Shown here in pieces: positions 46,544 to 56,382 of a stretch of DNA of 64,000 nucleotides. The notes below the pieces were generated by a model. That model worked only from the letters and a program-made list of their open reading frames with translations, did no database searches and was not told the DNA's origin. This DNA comes from an uncultured Phycisphaeraceae bacterium (lineage in GTDB: Bacteria; Planctomycetota; Phycisphaerae; Phycisphaerales; UBA1924). The DNA lies in assembly GCA_937899905.1 (NCBI GenBank), contig CALCCF010000041.1:43605-107604 (forward strand), in the 5' to 3' direction. Numbering within the stretch: the first letter of the stretch is position 1; every line of letters starts with the position of its first letter. Position numbers and translations under genes: made by a program.

Positions 46544-47617
46544 TCAGGCCGCCATCGGCGGGTCCTCGCCGTGCTCGTCCGAGCCGCCCCATTGGTCAAT
46601 GGGCACGTGGCGGTGATGGACGCGGATGATGCGGGCCAGTTGCTGGGCGAGCAGCTCGCTGATGACGCCCAGGCGTTGCATCGTTCGGACATCGAACGGA
46701 TCCCGATCATCGCGGAACAACGCCACGGCGGCCAGCATCTCGCCATCGTGCTCGGCCGCGAAGGTCACAGCCTCGCAGCCGGTCAGCCACGCGGCGTGCT
46801 CGCCCATCAGGTCGTCGAGCGCTTCCTCGCCGCGGTGCAGCCGCATGCTCGGGTCGGCCTCGATGGCCGGCGCGACAGACGCGGCCACGTGGTCGAGCAG
46901 CATGTCCACGCAGTCGCGCGGACAGTCGTAGTTGACGTATGCGCCGAGCGTAAAGTCCTGGCCCGAGGTCGGCAGGAAAACGGCCGCGTTGGTCGGCCCG
47001 ATCTTGTGCAGCACGTACTCGAGCGTCGTGCGCAGCAGGCTCTCGACATCGAGCTCCAGGCGAGCGAGCACACCGAATTCGGCGCGCACCGTGACGAGGT
47101 CCATGTCACCGTTCTGCGCGTGGCTCATGTCGGCAGGCACGAGCGCCAGCGGCCGCGGAGCCTCATCCTCGGCTTGCCGACGCGTGCGGCGCACAAGGTC
47201 GGTCACGCACCGGGCAAGTGCGCGCTGCGAGTCGTCCAGCACGAGCAGGTCGACCATCCCGCGTCGCATCGCGTCGGCGGCGTCATCGATGGTGGGGGAT
47301 TCGGCGGCCAGCGCCATGTCGAACTCATCCTGGAACTCGCGAGCGATCGATCGCCAGCGACCATGATCGTCGGCGACGAACACCACAAGATCGGGACGAA
47401 GCGCGATGAGGTCGTCCGAGTGTTCATAGGCGAGCATCACAGGCGCGAGCCCGAGCGTGGCCTTCACCATGCCGGAGACGAGCACGCCGTAATCATGGTT
47501 GTCAGTCACGATGGCAACGCCGCTGCTGGCTGTCGCAGCCGTTGACGCAGCCAGATTCGACGCCTGTGAGCGGCGGTTCTTCTTGGGTTCGGGGCTAGCT
47601 TCGGCCATGGGAGACAC
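46544..47617 (-). CDS. Hypothetical protein, possible GAF-like C-terminal region
   Basis: VRAEFGVLARLELDVESLLRTTLEYVLHKIGPTNAAVFLP...AVALFRDDRDPFDVRTMQRLGVISELLAQQLARI pattern. Confidence 0.5.
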   Translation of the reverse strand: MSPMAEASPEPKKNRRSQASNLAASTAATASSGVAIVTDNHDYGVLVSGMVKATLGLAPVMLAYEHSDDLIALRPDLVVFVADDHGRWRSIAREFQDEFDMALAAESPTIDDAADAMRRGMVDLLVLDDSQRALARCVTDLVRRTRRQAEDEAPRPLALVPADMSHAQNGDMDLVTVRAEFGVLARLELDVESLLRTTLEYVLHKIGPTNAAVFLPTSGQDFTLGAYVNYDCPRDCVDMLLDHVAASVAPAIEADPSMRLHRGEEALDDLMGEHAAWLTGCEAVTFAAEHDGEMLAAVALFRDDRDPFDVRTMQRLGVISELLAQQLARIIRVHHRHVPIDQWGGSDEHGEDPPMAA

Positions 47618-47724
47618 TCCGTCGTCGAAAGCGTGGCGAGCCGGCCCTCATGGCCAGCACCATTGCAGCCTTTCGATCGGACGGTTCTTGGGGCTAATCC
47701 AGCGTTTGTCGCTCGTGCGAATCG

Positions 47725-50034
47725 CTAGCCGACGGCCTCGGGATGCTGGCTGATGCCTAAGTCAATGTTGTTGATCGACTTAGATCGTTTCCAGGCCGGC
47801 AGAGAAAGCGTTGCGATGGCTCCAGCAGTTCGACCATTTGCCAGTGTGAGCGTGCCGTTGAGCAACTCGGCCAGCTTCCTGGCCCGTGCCAATCCCAGCC
47901 CGGGCTGGCGTCCGGCGGGCTTCTCTGAGAAGAACGGATCAAACGCCCGGCTCGTCGCATGCTCGCTCAGCCCGGGGCCCTGATCCACGACTTCGAAGAC
48001 CAAGCCCTCATCCATCGTGTCGATGCGGGCGACCAGCGACACCGGCGAGCCGGTCTCGGCGGCGTTGACCACCAATTCGGCGAGGATTCGCGAGACGAGG
48101 CCCTGGTCGAGACGAACATCTGCCGGAGCGCCGGACAAGTCAGTTGAGAGATCGAGCCCCGAGCCGAGTCGATCCCGTGCGATCTGCGCCATCGCGCGAA
48201 CGACGGACTCCAATTGGACGTCCTGGGCCTCGGGCGTTGGAGGGTCGGCAAAGACGTGCAGCGCGGTAATAAGGTCCGACAGCCGGTGGCTGTTGTCAAC
48301 GATCGCCGATGCGGCGCTAAGCACCGATTCCTCAGCCGCGGTCTCGAGCATCAGCTGGGCCCGACCACTGATGACCGTCAGCGGGTTGTTCATCTCGTGC
48401 GCGGCGCCGGCGGCCATCTGGCCCAGCCGCGCCATCGCGTCGGCTTCGGCGAGTCTGTCCTGTGCGGCGCTCAGTGCGCGGTTGGCCTCGGCCAAGCGCT
48501 CGCCAAGCCGTCGTGCCGAGTCGTGTCGTGCCGCCGCGGCCACCGCCGCCGACCACGCTCCCACGAGTGCTCCCTGGTGCGGTTGAGCCGAGGCTCCGTC
48601 ATGGATGAGCACAACGACCGGTGCGTCATCGATGCGCCCGGGTGTCAGAGGCACGACACGGGCCGTCGAGTCCGAGCCCGCCTTGTTCCTCCAGGTCTCG
48701 CCCAGCCACGGGGCGAGGGCCGAGTCCTCAAGCGCAACATCCAGGTGGGCGGCAGTGTCGGCGAGCGATCGCACGACGTTCCCTGCCTCTTCGGGCTCTG
48801 GCAATGGCGCGGTGCTGAAGGTCTCCCCGCCGGGCGAGATCCAGTTCAGCCGCCACGGATCGCCCGCGCTGTGCTTCACCAGCGCCGCGATGGTGCGAGG
48901 CTCAAGCAGTGCCGTGGCCGACCGTGACGCTGCGCCGATCGCACTCACAAGCCCACGTCCCTTGGCCTGATCGGCGTAGAAGCTGGAGATCGCTTCCAGC
49001 GTCTGCTGGCAGCTTCGCGCGACCTCGGCTTGCTTTTCCAATCGTCCGTGTGCGCGACCCAGCCACGCGTTGGCCTGCGCGATGGAGTCGAAGAGCAGCG
49101 AGGGGTCGTTGGCCGATTCGAGCCCAAGATCAGAGCACCGGCTGGTGACCGTCTCGTGCAGCGTGAGTCCGATGGTGTGCAGCTTCTCGGCGTCCACCCC
49201 ATAGTGCTCGGCGATGCGATCGAGGCTCGGAACCGGCCCCCCTTCGCCGCTCCACCCCAGGTGCAACGAACGAGCAAGGTTGTGCGCAACACTGACCACG
49301 CCGACGATGGCCTTGTTGCGCAGCTCGGCCATGCCCTCGGGTGGCTGCCCGTACAGCCACATCGCGTCCTGGATCTGTAGGGGCAGGTTCCAGTGCTCCG
49401 CCAGCCGCTTGCCGGCGACATGGTGGTCGATGCCGATGATGCGGTGGGCAGCGTTCGATGAGGTCAGCCCTCGCTCCTCGGCGAGCTTCATCACCTTGCC
49501 GTAGGTGCGTGGCAGCACAAGCTCGAGTGCGAGCTTGCCGAGATCGTGCAAGAGCCCGGCCACAAACGCCTCGTCCGGCGAGACCTTGAGACTCGGATGC
49601 GCCCGAGCGATCTCGTCGGCCGCGCACGCCACGGCCACGCAGTGGCGCCAGAATCCATCGTGCCGAAAGCCCTCGGCGCCATCACGCCCTTCCAGTTGGG
49701 CCGCATGGTGCGTCATGGCGTCGTACACCGCCACGCTCAGGATCGCCGCCCGGACCGCCTCGAAGCCCAGCATGACCACGGCGCGATCGACTGTGGTCAC
49801 CCGGTCTCCGAGCCCATGCTCGGCCCGCTGGCACATGGACAGGATCCGCGCTGTGAGTGCCGGATCGCTCTGGATGATGCGCACGATGTCTTGGAGGTCG
49901 GCTTCGGCCGCGCTGCCGAGGTTGAGCACGCGCTGCGCGATGGGCGACAGCGTCGGAAGCTGGTCCATCTGCTCGAGAACGAGCTCGACCTGTCGAGTTC
50001 GTTGGTCTGTGTGGTCTTGGTCGCGTTTGCCCAT
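47725..50034 (-). CDS. HDOD domain-histidine kinase fusion
   Basis: HDOD: LPTLSPIAQRVLNL...AFVAGLLHDLGKLALELVLP; kinase: QMAAGAAHEMNNPLTVISGRAQLMLE, ELVVNAAET, VFEVVDQGPGLSE, AFDPFFSEKPAGRQPGLGLARARKL. Confidence 0.88.
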   Translation of the reverse strand: MGKRDQDHTDQRTRQVELVLEQMDQLPTLSPIAQRVLNLGSAAEADLQDIVRIIQSDPALTARILSMCQRAEHGLGDRVTTVDRAVVMLGFEAVRAAILSVAVYDAMTHHAAQLEGRDGAEGFRHDGFWRHCVAVACAADEIARAHPSLKVSPDEAFVAGLLHDLGKLALELVLPRTYGKVMKLAEERGLTSSNAAHRIIGIDHHVAGKRLAEHWNLPLQIQDAMWLYGQPPEGMAELRNKAIVGVVSVAHNLARSLHLGWSGEGGPVPSLDRIAEHYGVDAEKLHTIGLTLHETVTSRCSDLGLESANDPSLLFDSIAQANAWLGRAHGRLEKQAEVARSCQQTLEAISSFYADQAKGRGLVSAIGAASRSATALLEPRTIAALVKHSAGDPWRLNWISPGGETFSTAPLPEPEEAGNVVRSLADTAAHLDVALEDSALAPWLGETWRNKAGSDSTARVVPLTPGRIDDAPVVVLIHDGASAQPHQGALVGAWSAAVAAAARHDSARRLGERLAEANRALSAAQDRLAEADAMARLGQMAAGAAHEMNNPLTVISGRAQLMLETAAEESVLSAASAIVDNSHRLSDLITALHVFADPPTPEAQDVQLESVVRAMAQIARDRLGSGLDLSTDLSGAPADVRLDQGLVSRILAELVVNAAETGSPVSLVARIDTMDEGLVFEVVDQGPGLSEHATSRAFDPFFSEKPAGRQPGLGLARARKLAELLNGTLTLANGRTAGAIATLSLPAWKRSKSINNIDLGISQHPEAVG

Positions 50035-50057
50035 GCTCCGCCCTCGCCGTGCGGCGT

Positions 50058-50684
50058 CTACCGCTCCGCCGGGCTGAGCTCCAGCAGGCGTGCGATCTCG
50101 TCGAGCAGAGAGCCGACGGTGAAAGGCTTCTTCAGGAATCCATTGCCACCGGCCCGGAGCAGGCGATCGATCCGATCACGCTCGATCACTCCGGAAACGA
50201 ACAGGATCTTGGTGTCCTTCAGGTCCGGGTTGTCGCGGATGCGCTCGCATACCACGTCGCCGTTGATATCTGGGAGCATGTAGTCCAGCACGATCAGGTG
50301 CGGCCTGAATCGCTCGGTCAGCAAGCCCGCGTCATATCCGTTGGAGGCCGACTCGAGCTCGAAGCGCGAGTCCCGACGCAGCATCTCCTCGAGCAACTCG
50401 ACGATCTGCGGATCGTCGTCCACGATCAGCAGACGCCGGCGCGAACCCTCGAGCGCATCGGTAGGGATGCCGTTCTCGCGCATGAAACGCAGCAGCTCGT
50501 CACGCGGGATGCGGCGGAACTTGGAGCCGGGCACGCGGAAGCCGTGCAGGCGACCGTTATCGAAGCAACGGATAATGGTCTGCTGGCTCACGCGACAGAC
50601 CGAAGCGGCCTCACCGGTCGTGAAGACCTTCTTCTCTGCCCAGTCCGTTTGTTGGTTCTGGTCCTGCGTACCCAACCTGCACAC
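50058..50684 (-). CDS. Response regulator with N-terminal MerR/excisionase-type HTH and C-terminal receiver
   Basis: VFTTGEAASVCRVSQQTIIRCFDNGRLHGFRVPGSKFRRIPRDELLRFM then LLIVDDDPQIVELLEEML...HLIVLDYMLPDINGDVVCERIR...LKKPF. Confidence 0.88.
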   Translation of the reverse strand: MCRLGTQDQNQQTDWAEKKVFTTGEAASVCRVSQQTIIRCFDNGRLHGFRVPGSKFRRIPRDELLRFMRENGIPTDALEGSRRRLLIVDDDPQIVELLEEMLRRDSRFELESASNGYDAGLLTERFRPHLIVLDYMLPDINGDVVCERIRDNPDLKDTKILFVSGVIERDRIDRLLRAGGNGFLKKPFTVGSLLDEIARLLELSPAER

Positions 50685-50804
50685 TCCCGGTCATGTGACT
50701 CACCGGTCGAAGCGTCTATCGGCGCAGGCTTTGCCCAACTTCACACCCGCCCGGCCGTCCACTGCCTGGAGCGCGGTTCGCGGGCCCGAATAACAGCACT
50801 CGTC

Positions 50805-51521
50805 TTACGAATCGCCCGGTGCACGCCCATGCCGGGCGCGCCACTGCGTGACCGCGTCGGGCTCGCGGGGGTATATCGGACGCAGATCGCCCGCATCGAC
50901 GAGCGAAGCGAATTCGCGCGAAGCCAAGAGGCCCGATGCGGAGAGGCGAAGGGCGGCGCGGGTGACGCCGGATTCTGTAGCGGCCGTCTCGAACGAGTCG
51001 GGCAATCGCCCATCATCGAGCAGCACATCGTGGTGCGTTAGCATCGCGCGAAAGGCGTCGGCCCCAATGGATCGGCCGAGCTGGCGTGCGTGGGCGTTGT
51101 CCCCCCCGAAACACGTGATGAACGACTGCTCGCCCTTGCTTGCCAGCGCGACGACGACGGATCGTGCTTCTTCTTTGTCCGTGAGCGACGAGCGCCACCC
51201 AACAACAGCCGTCGGTACGGCGAGCATGCGTGCCCCTCCGACCTCTGCGAGCATCGCGGCGGCCACGCACGCCAGCCGTGTCGCGGTGAAGCCACCCGGC
51301 CCGATCGAGACGAGGATGTCGTCGAGGTCGCGCGGCGTGGCACCACACTCGCCGAGCACATCAGAGATCGCCGGCAGCAGGAGGTCATCGTGCCGTCCCT
51401 GCGAGACCAGCGCCTTCTCGGCCAGCACACGACCATCCCGGGCCAGCAGCACGCCGGGCGTGGGAATGTTGGGATTGGTGGCTTCGATCGCGAGCGTGAG
51501 CACGCGACGAGGATAGATCAC
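50805..51521 (-). CDS. tsaB: tRNA threonylcarbamoyladenosine biosynthesis protein TsaB
   Basis: TLAIEATNPNIPTPGVLLARDGRVL, LDDILVSIGPGGFTATRLACVAAAMLAEV. Confidence 0.88.
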   Translation of the reverse strand: MIYPRRVLTLAIEATNPNIPTPGVLLARDGRVLAEKALVSQGRHDDLLLPAISDVLGECGATPRDLDDILVSIGPGGFTATRLACVAAAMLAEVGGARMLAVPTAVVGWRSSLTDKEEARSVVVALASKGEQSFITCFGGDNAHARQLGRSIGADAFRAMLTHHDVLLDDGRLPDSFETAATESGVTRAALRLSASGLLASREFASLVDAGDLRPIYPREPDAVTQWRARHGRAPGDS

Positions 51522-52003
51522 TCCTGACCATCGCGACCGCTGCGGCGCCGCTTGCGCTCCCCGGTTCGCCTCTTGGCTTCAAGTCTTCGCTCGTTGGACC
51601 GCCTCGACGGCTTCGTGGGGATCCGTCGCTTGGGCTCCACCATGGCTTGGCGGACCAGTTCCTTGAGCCGCTCCATCGCGTCTTCCTGGTTGCGGCGAGC
51701 AGAACGGGTCTTTTCGCAAACGAGGATCAGTACGCCATCGGCGGTCATGCGCTCACCCGCGAGGTCGCGCAACCTCTTTCTAGCGCGGACCGGCATGCGG
51801 ATGTCCAGGATCGCCACGCGCAGCTCGGCCCTCGTGTGCCGGCGGTTGACGTGCTGCCCGCCCGGGCCCGACGACGGGCTCTGGCGGAATCGCAACGCCG
51901 ACTCTGCCACGGTCGCCCCCGGCGCCAGAACGACCGCGTCCTGGCCATCGGCCGGTTCGCCGCCTGGCGGCGTGCCATTGGTTGGAGAGTTTGGGTGCTG
52001 CAT
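51518..52003 (-). CDS. arfB: ArfB/YaeJ-like peptidyl-tRNA hydrolase (GGQ domain)
   Basis: LRFRQSPSSGPGGQHVNRRHTRAELRVAI plus Lys/Arg-rich C-terminus; 4-nt overlap with tsaB. Confidence 0.85.
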   Translation of the reverse strand: MQHPNSPTNGTPPGGEPADGQDAVVLAPGATVAESALRFRQSPSSGPGGQHVNRRHTRAELRVAILDIRMPVRARKRLRDLAGERMTADGVLILVCEKTRSARRNQEDAMERLKELVRQAMVEPKRRIPTKPSRRSNERRLEAKRRTGERKRRRSGRDGQE

Positions 52004-52121
52004 GGCTCGAAGATGGGGTGCCAAGCCAGCGGGCCCGACACGCGTGGTGATGGTACCCTGCCGTTCGGTAGCCCCATTGCATGGGGCTCGCCCAGTCCAC
52101 AGCCAACGCCAAGGAGCCGGC

Positions 52122-53024
52122 GTGTACCGTCACCGCATCATCCCGATCGTGATCCTCGCGATCCTCGCCGGAGTGGCGAGCGCGAGCGAGGGCGGTGTCC
52201 TGCGTTTCGTCTACCAGGACGGATCCGCCGGTGCGCCAGCCACAGCGGAGGATTTGCTCGCGACAGACCAGCCCGTTGGCTGGCACGTGCAGATCGAGCC
52301 CATGGTGCGGTACATCAGCCCGTCCGGCGACCTGACGCTGCCGGGCACGAGCGCATCGGTCGAGCCCGTCGACCTCGCCGACGTCAACCTCAACGCGCCA
52401 CGCCTGATGCCGGGCTTCGACCTCAGCTTGCGCTACGACGAATGGCGTCTGAACGCCATCGGCTTGTTCTACGATATCGACGGCCAGTTCGCCACGGCCG
52501 ATGAAGCGTTCACACTGGGCGGCGTCGACTTCGCCGCCGGGCAGCGATCCAGCGTGGCGCACACGTACACGCAGCTCGACTTCCGGCTTGCCCGAACGAT
52601 CATCGATCGGCCGTTCAGATCGAGGCTGAATCCCGAGCGTTTTCCAGCCCGCTTCCGCCTCGACGTTGAGGGCGGCCTGCGTTTGTATGACTTCGAATTC
52701 GAATTCGAGAACCTGGACACGGGCGACCGTGGCTCGGACGACCGGACGTTCTTCGAGCCCCACGCGGGCGTGAAGGCAGGCCTCACGCTCTACGACGAGC
52801 TCACGATCGACCTATACACCAACTTCGGGTTCTGGCCGACCGATGCCGAGGCGTTCAGCTGGGACATCGGCGTGGGCTTCCAGTGGCGGCCGACCGAGAA
52901 CGTGGGCCTGCAGATCGGCTACCGCAGTACGATCTTCCGGCTGAACGAGGGCAGCGGCTCGCGAGAATTCGAGTGGGAGGGCTCGTACCAGGGCCTCTAC
53001 GCGGGCCTCCAGTTCCGCTTCTAG
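52122..53024 (+). CDS. Outer-membrane beta-barrel-like protein
   Basis: Signal-like VYRHRIIPIVILAILAGVASA; alternating strands ending VGLQIGYRSTIFRLNEGSGSREFEWEGSYQGLYAGLQFRF; GTG start after AAGGAG. Confidence 0.65.
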   Translation: MYRHRIIPIVILAILAGVASASEGGVLRFVYQDGSAGAPATAEDLLATDQPVGWHVQIEPMVRYISPSGDLTLPGTSASVEPVDLADVNLNAPRLMPGFDLSLRYDEWRLNAIGLFYDIDGQFATADEAFTLGGVDFAAGQRSSVAHTYTQLDFRLARTIIDRPFRSRLNPERFPARFRLDVEGGLRLYDFEFEFENLDTGDRGSDDRTFFEPHAGVKAGLTLYDELTIDLYTNFGFWPTDAEAFSWDIGVGFQWRPTENVGLQIGYRSTIFRLNEGSGSREFEWEGSYQGLYAGLQFRF

Positions 53025-53100
53025 CCGCCCGCGGCGACGCCCAATCGTCCAGGCTTTCCTACTATGCCAGCCGCGCGTTTCCGCCGAGACCGAGGCCCCG

Positions 53101-56100
53101 ATGACCCAAGCCACCACCACGCCCAGCACCCCTGCACACCGCTACAACGCGGCCCTGGCCAACGCCATCGAGCCCAAGTGGCAGCAACGTTGGCAGGACG
53201 CCGGCGTGTACCACCGGCCCAACCCAGGCGAGCCGGGCTTCGACGCCTCCAAGCCCAAGTACTACCTGCTCGACATGTTCCCGTATCCCTCGGGCGCGGG
53301 GCTGCACGTCGGCCACCCCGAGGGGTACACGGCCACCGACATCCTGGGCCGCTATCGCAAGATGGCGGGCTCCAACGTGCTCCATGTCATGGGCTGGGAT
53401 GCCTTCGGGCTGCCCGCCGAGCAGCACGCGATCAACACGGGCGAGCATCCGGCGACCTTCACCCGCGGCACGATTGATACGTTCCGTCGCCAGTTGCAGC
53501 GTTTCGGCTTCGCGTACGACTGGTCGCGCGAAGTTGCCACGATCGACGAGTCGTTCTATCGCTGGACGCAGTGGATCTTCTTGAAGCTCTATGACTCGTG
53601 GTTCGATCCCTGGCAGAACAAGGCCCGGCCCATCGCCGAGTTGCGACAAGAGCTCGAGGGGGGCGACCTGCGTATCGCCCCCGATGGCGAGCTGGTGCAT
53701 GTTGGACGGACCGCCAAGACGCTCATGGCCATCGGCGGCGAGGCCGGCACGCAACGCCGCTGGCACGAGCTGTCCGAGCGCGAGCAGCGCGAGGTGATCG
53801 ACGATCAGCGCCTCGCGTACGTTGGCGAGCAGACCGTCAACTGGTGCCCGAAGCTTGGCACCGTGCTGGCCAACGAAGAGGTCATCGACGGCCGCAGCGA
53901 GCGCGGCAGCCACCCGGTCTTCCGCAAGCCGCTGAAGCAGTGGATGCTGCGCATCACGTCCTACGCGCAACGCTTACTCGATGGGTTGGAGACCGTCGAC
54001 TGGCCCGACGACACGCTGACCAAGCAGCGCAACTGGATCGGCAAGAGCGTGGGTGCCGAGGTCGACTTTGCGCTCGACATCGACACCGACGATCCCGAGA
54101 TCGATGCCGACTTGCCGCCGGTGCTGCGTGTGTTTACGACGCGGCCGGACACAGTCTTCGGCGCGACGTTCATGGTGATCGCCCCCGAGCACCCGGTGGT
54201 CGACGCCGTCTTGCGTACACCGAGGCCCGAGACGCCAACGGACGAGTTGCGTGCATACGCCGAGAAGGCCCGGAACACCGCCGACGTCGATCGCCAGGCC
54301 GCCAAGGAGAAGACCGGCGTCTTCACCGGGCTGCACGCGATCAACCCCGTGACGGGCGAACGCGTCCCCGTGTACGTCGCCGACTACGTGCTTATGGGCT
54401 ACGGCTACGGCGCGATCATGGCCGTGCCGGGTCACGACGATCGCGACTACGCATTCGCCGAGAAGTTCGATCTGCGCATCCGCGATGTGGTCTACCCGCT
54501 CGCGATCTCGGCGATGGCGTACTACGCCAGCCACGCTGCCGCTGGCGAGACCGAGGACGAGACCTGGGTCGTCGTACTGGCCGACATGCTGGGTTACGTC
54601 ACGAGCAATGAGGTTGCGCCAGCCGACTTCGACAATGCCCTGACACACGTCCGCATGAACCGCCGCGGTGAGAAGCCCGTGCCCGATGATCGCAAGGCGA
54701 TCATCGACGTCAGCCCGTCGGACTTGGCGGACACCGCACGCTGGCGCGGTGCCGTGCGTGCGCAGTGGGTTGACACGATCGAGAGCCTCTTCGGCGAGAG
54801 CTTTGACAAGCTAGAGCGTGTATTCGCCGACGGCGGGTACTTTGCCAACCAGGGCCGCTGCTACGAGGGCGCGGGCTACGCGACCAACTCGACTGCGACG
54901 GTCGAGGGCAAGTCCGTCTCGCTCGATGGCATGCCGACAAGCAAGGCAAAGGCGGTTATCACAGATTGGCTCGACGAGACCGGCATCGGCCGCAGCCGCG
55001 TGAACTTCAAGCTGCGCGACTGGCTCTTCAGCCGCCAGCGATACTGGGGCGAGCCGTTCCCCATCGTGTTCACCGAGGACGGCGACCACTACCCGCTCGA
55101 CGAGAGTGCCCTTCCGCTGACGCTGCCCGACATCGCCGACTACGAGCCCGCCGAGAGCGAGGACCCCCAGCCGCTGCTTTCCAAGGCGACCGACTGGGTG
55201 CGCACGACCGCGGGCGAGGCCGGCTGCTCGGCCCTCGATCCCAACACGGTGGTCCACCGCGAGACCAACACCATGCCCGGCTGGGCCGGCAGCTGCTGGT
55301 ACTACCTGCGCTACGCCGACCCGCACAACGTCGAGGCGTTCTGTTCGAAGGAAGCCCAGCAATACTGGCTCGGCCAGGGCGGCGTCGACCTGTACATCGG
55401 CGGCTCCGAGCACGCCGTGCTGCACCTGCTGTACGCCCGCTTCTGGCACATGGTGCTCTACGACCTGGGCTACGTCGATTCGCCCGAGCCGTTCCGCAAG
55501 CTGTTCCACCAGGGGTTGATCACGGCGTTCAGCTTCCAGCGGCCCGACAAGACCCTCGCGCCCAACGACACCGCCGAGGAGGTCTCCGAAGGCGAGTACG
55601 TTGAGAAGGGTACGGGCGTGAAGCTCACACCGGTCGTCGCCAAGATGAGCAAGACGCTCAAGAACGTGGTGAACCCCGACGACATCATCGCCGAGTACGG
55701 CGCCGATACCTTCCGCATCTACGAGATGTACATGGGCCCGCTGGACGCGTCCAAGCCCTGGAACACACGTGACATCATGGGCCTGCACCGCTTCTTGCAG
55801 CGGCTGTGGCGGTTAATCATAAACGAAGAGACCGGCTTGCCCCGATTGGCCGACTCGGCGGATGCCGACGTCGAGAAGCAGCTGCACCGCACGATCGCCA
55901 AGGTCGAGGGCGACATCGAGCGGCTCGGCTTCAACACGGCCATCGCCGCGATGATCGAGCTGGTGAACCTGGCGACCACCAAGGCGAGCTCCGGTGCCGT
56001 CTTCACCGAGCAGCAGGCCCGGCGGTTGGCGGCCATCCTCGCGCCGTTCGCGCCACACACGGCCGACGAGCTCCACGAGCGACTGGGCGGGGTCGACTAC

Positions 56101-56361
56101 GCCGGCCAGTCGGTTTCGACGCTCTACAACAGCACCTGGCCCGAGTACGACGAGCGCCAACTGGTCGACGACGAGGTCGAGGTCGCCGTCCAGATCCTCG
56201 GCAAGGTCAAGGCGCGCATCATGGTGCCCGCCGACGCCGACCCCAAGCGTCTCGAGTCGATCGCGCTCGAGCACGACGAGATCAAGCCTTTGCTCGAGGG
56301 CAAGACCGTGCGCAAGGTCATCGCCGTTCCGGGACGGCTGGTGAACATCGTCGCCAACTGA
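53101..56361 (+). CDS. leuS: Leucyl-tRNA synthetase (long form)
   Basis: YYLLDMFPYPSGAGLHVGHPEGYTATDILGRYRKM, NVLHVMGWDAFGLPAEQHA, MPGWAGSCWYYLRY, KMSKTLKNVVNPDDIIAEYGADTFRIYEMYMGPL. Confidence 0.96.
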   Translation: MTQATTTPSTPAHRYNAALANAIEPKWQQRWQDAGVYHRPNPGEPGFDASKPKYYLLDMFPYPSGAGLHVGHPEGYTATDILGRYRKMAGSNVLHVMGWDAFGLPAEQHAINTGEHPATFTRGTIDTFRRQLQRFGFAYDWSREVATIDESFYRWTQWIFLKLYDSWFDPWQNKARPIAELRQELEGGDLRIAPDGELVHVGRTAKTLMAIGGEAGTQRRWHELSEREQREVIDDQRLAYVGEQTVNWCPKLGTVLANEEVIDGRSERGSHPVFRKPLKQWMLRITSYAQRLLDGLETVDWPDDTLTKQRNWIGKSVGAEVDFALDIDTDDPEIDADLPPVLRVFTTRPDTVFGATFMVIAPEHPVVDAVLRTPRPETPTDELRAYAEKARNTADVDRQAAKEKTGVFTGLHAINPVTGERVPVYVADYVLMGYGYGAIMAVPGHDDRDYAFAEKFDLRIRDVVYPLAISAMAYYASHAAAGETEDETWVVVLADMLGYVTSNEVAPADFDNALTHVRMNRRGEKPVPDDRKAIIDVSPSDLADTARWRGAVRAQWVDTIESLFGESFDKLERVFADGGYFANQGRCYEGAGYATNSTATVEGKSVSLDGMPTSKAKAVITDWLDETGIGRSRVNFKLRDWLFSRQRYWGEPFPIVFTEDGDHYPLDESALPLTLPDIADYEPAESEDPQPLLSKATDWVRTTAGEAGCSALDPNTVVHRETNTMPGWAGSCWYYLRYADPHNVEAFCSKEAQQYWLGQGGVDLYIGGSEHAVLHLLYARFWHMVLYDLGYVDSPEPFRKLFHQGLITAFSFQRPDKTLAPNDTAEEVSEGEYVEKGTGVKLTPVVAKMSKTLKNVVNPDDIIAEYGADTFRIYEMYMGPLDASKPWNTRDIMGLHRFLQRLWRLIINEETGLPRLADSADADVEKQLHRTIAKVEGDIERLGFNTAIAAMIELVNLATTKASSGAVFTEQQARRLAAILAPFAPHTADELHERLGGVDYAGQSVSTLYNSTWPEYDERQLVDDEVEVAVQILGKVKARIMVPADADPKRLESIALEHDEIKPLLEGKTVRKVIAVPGRLVNIVAN

Positions 56362-56382
56362 GCGAGTTCTGCGAGGTTTGCG

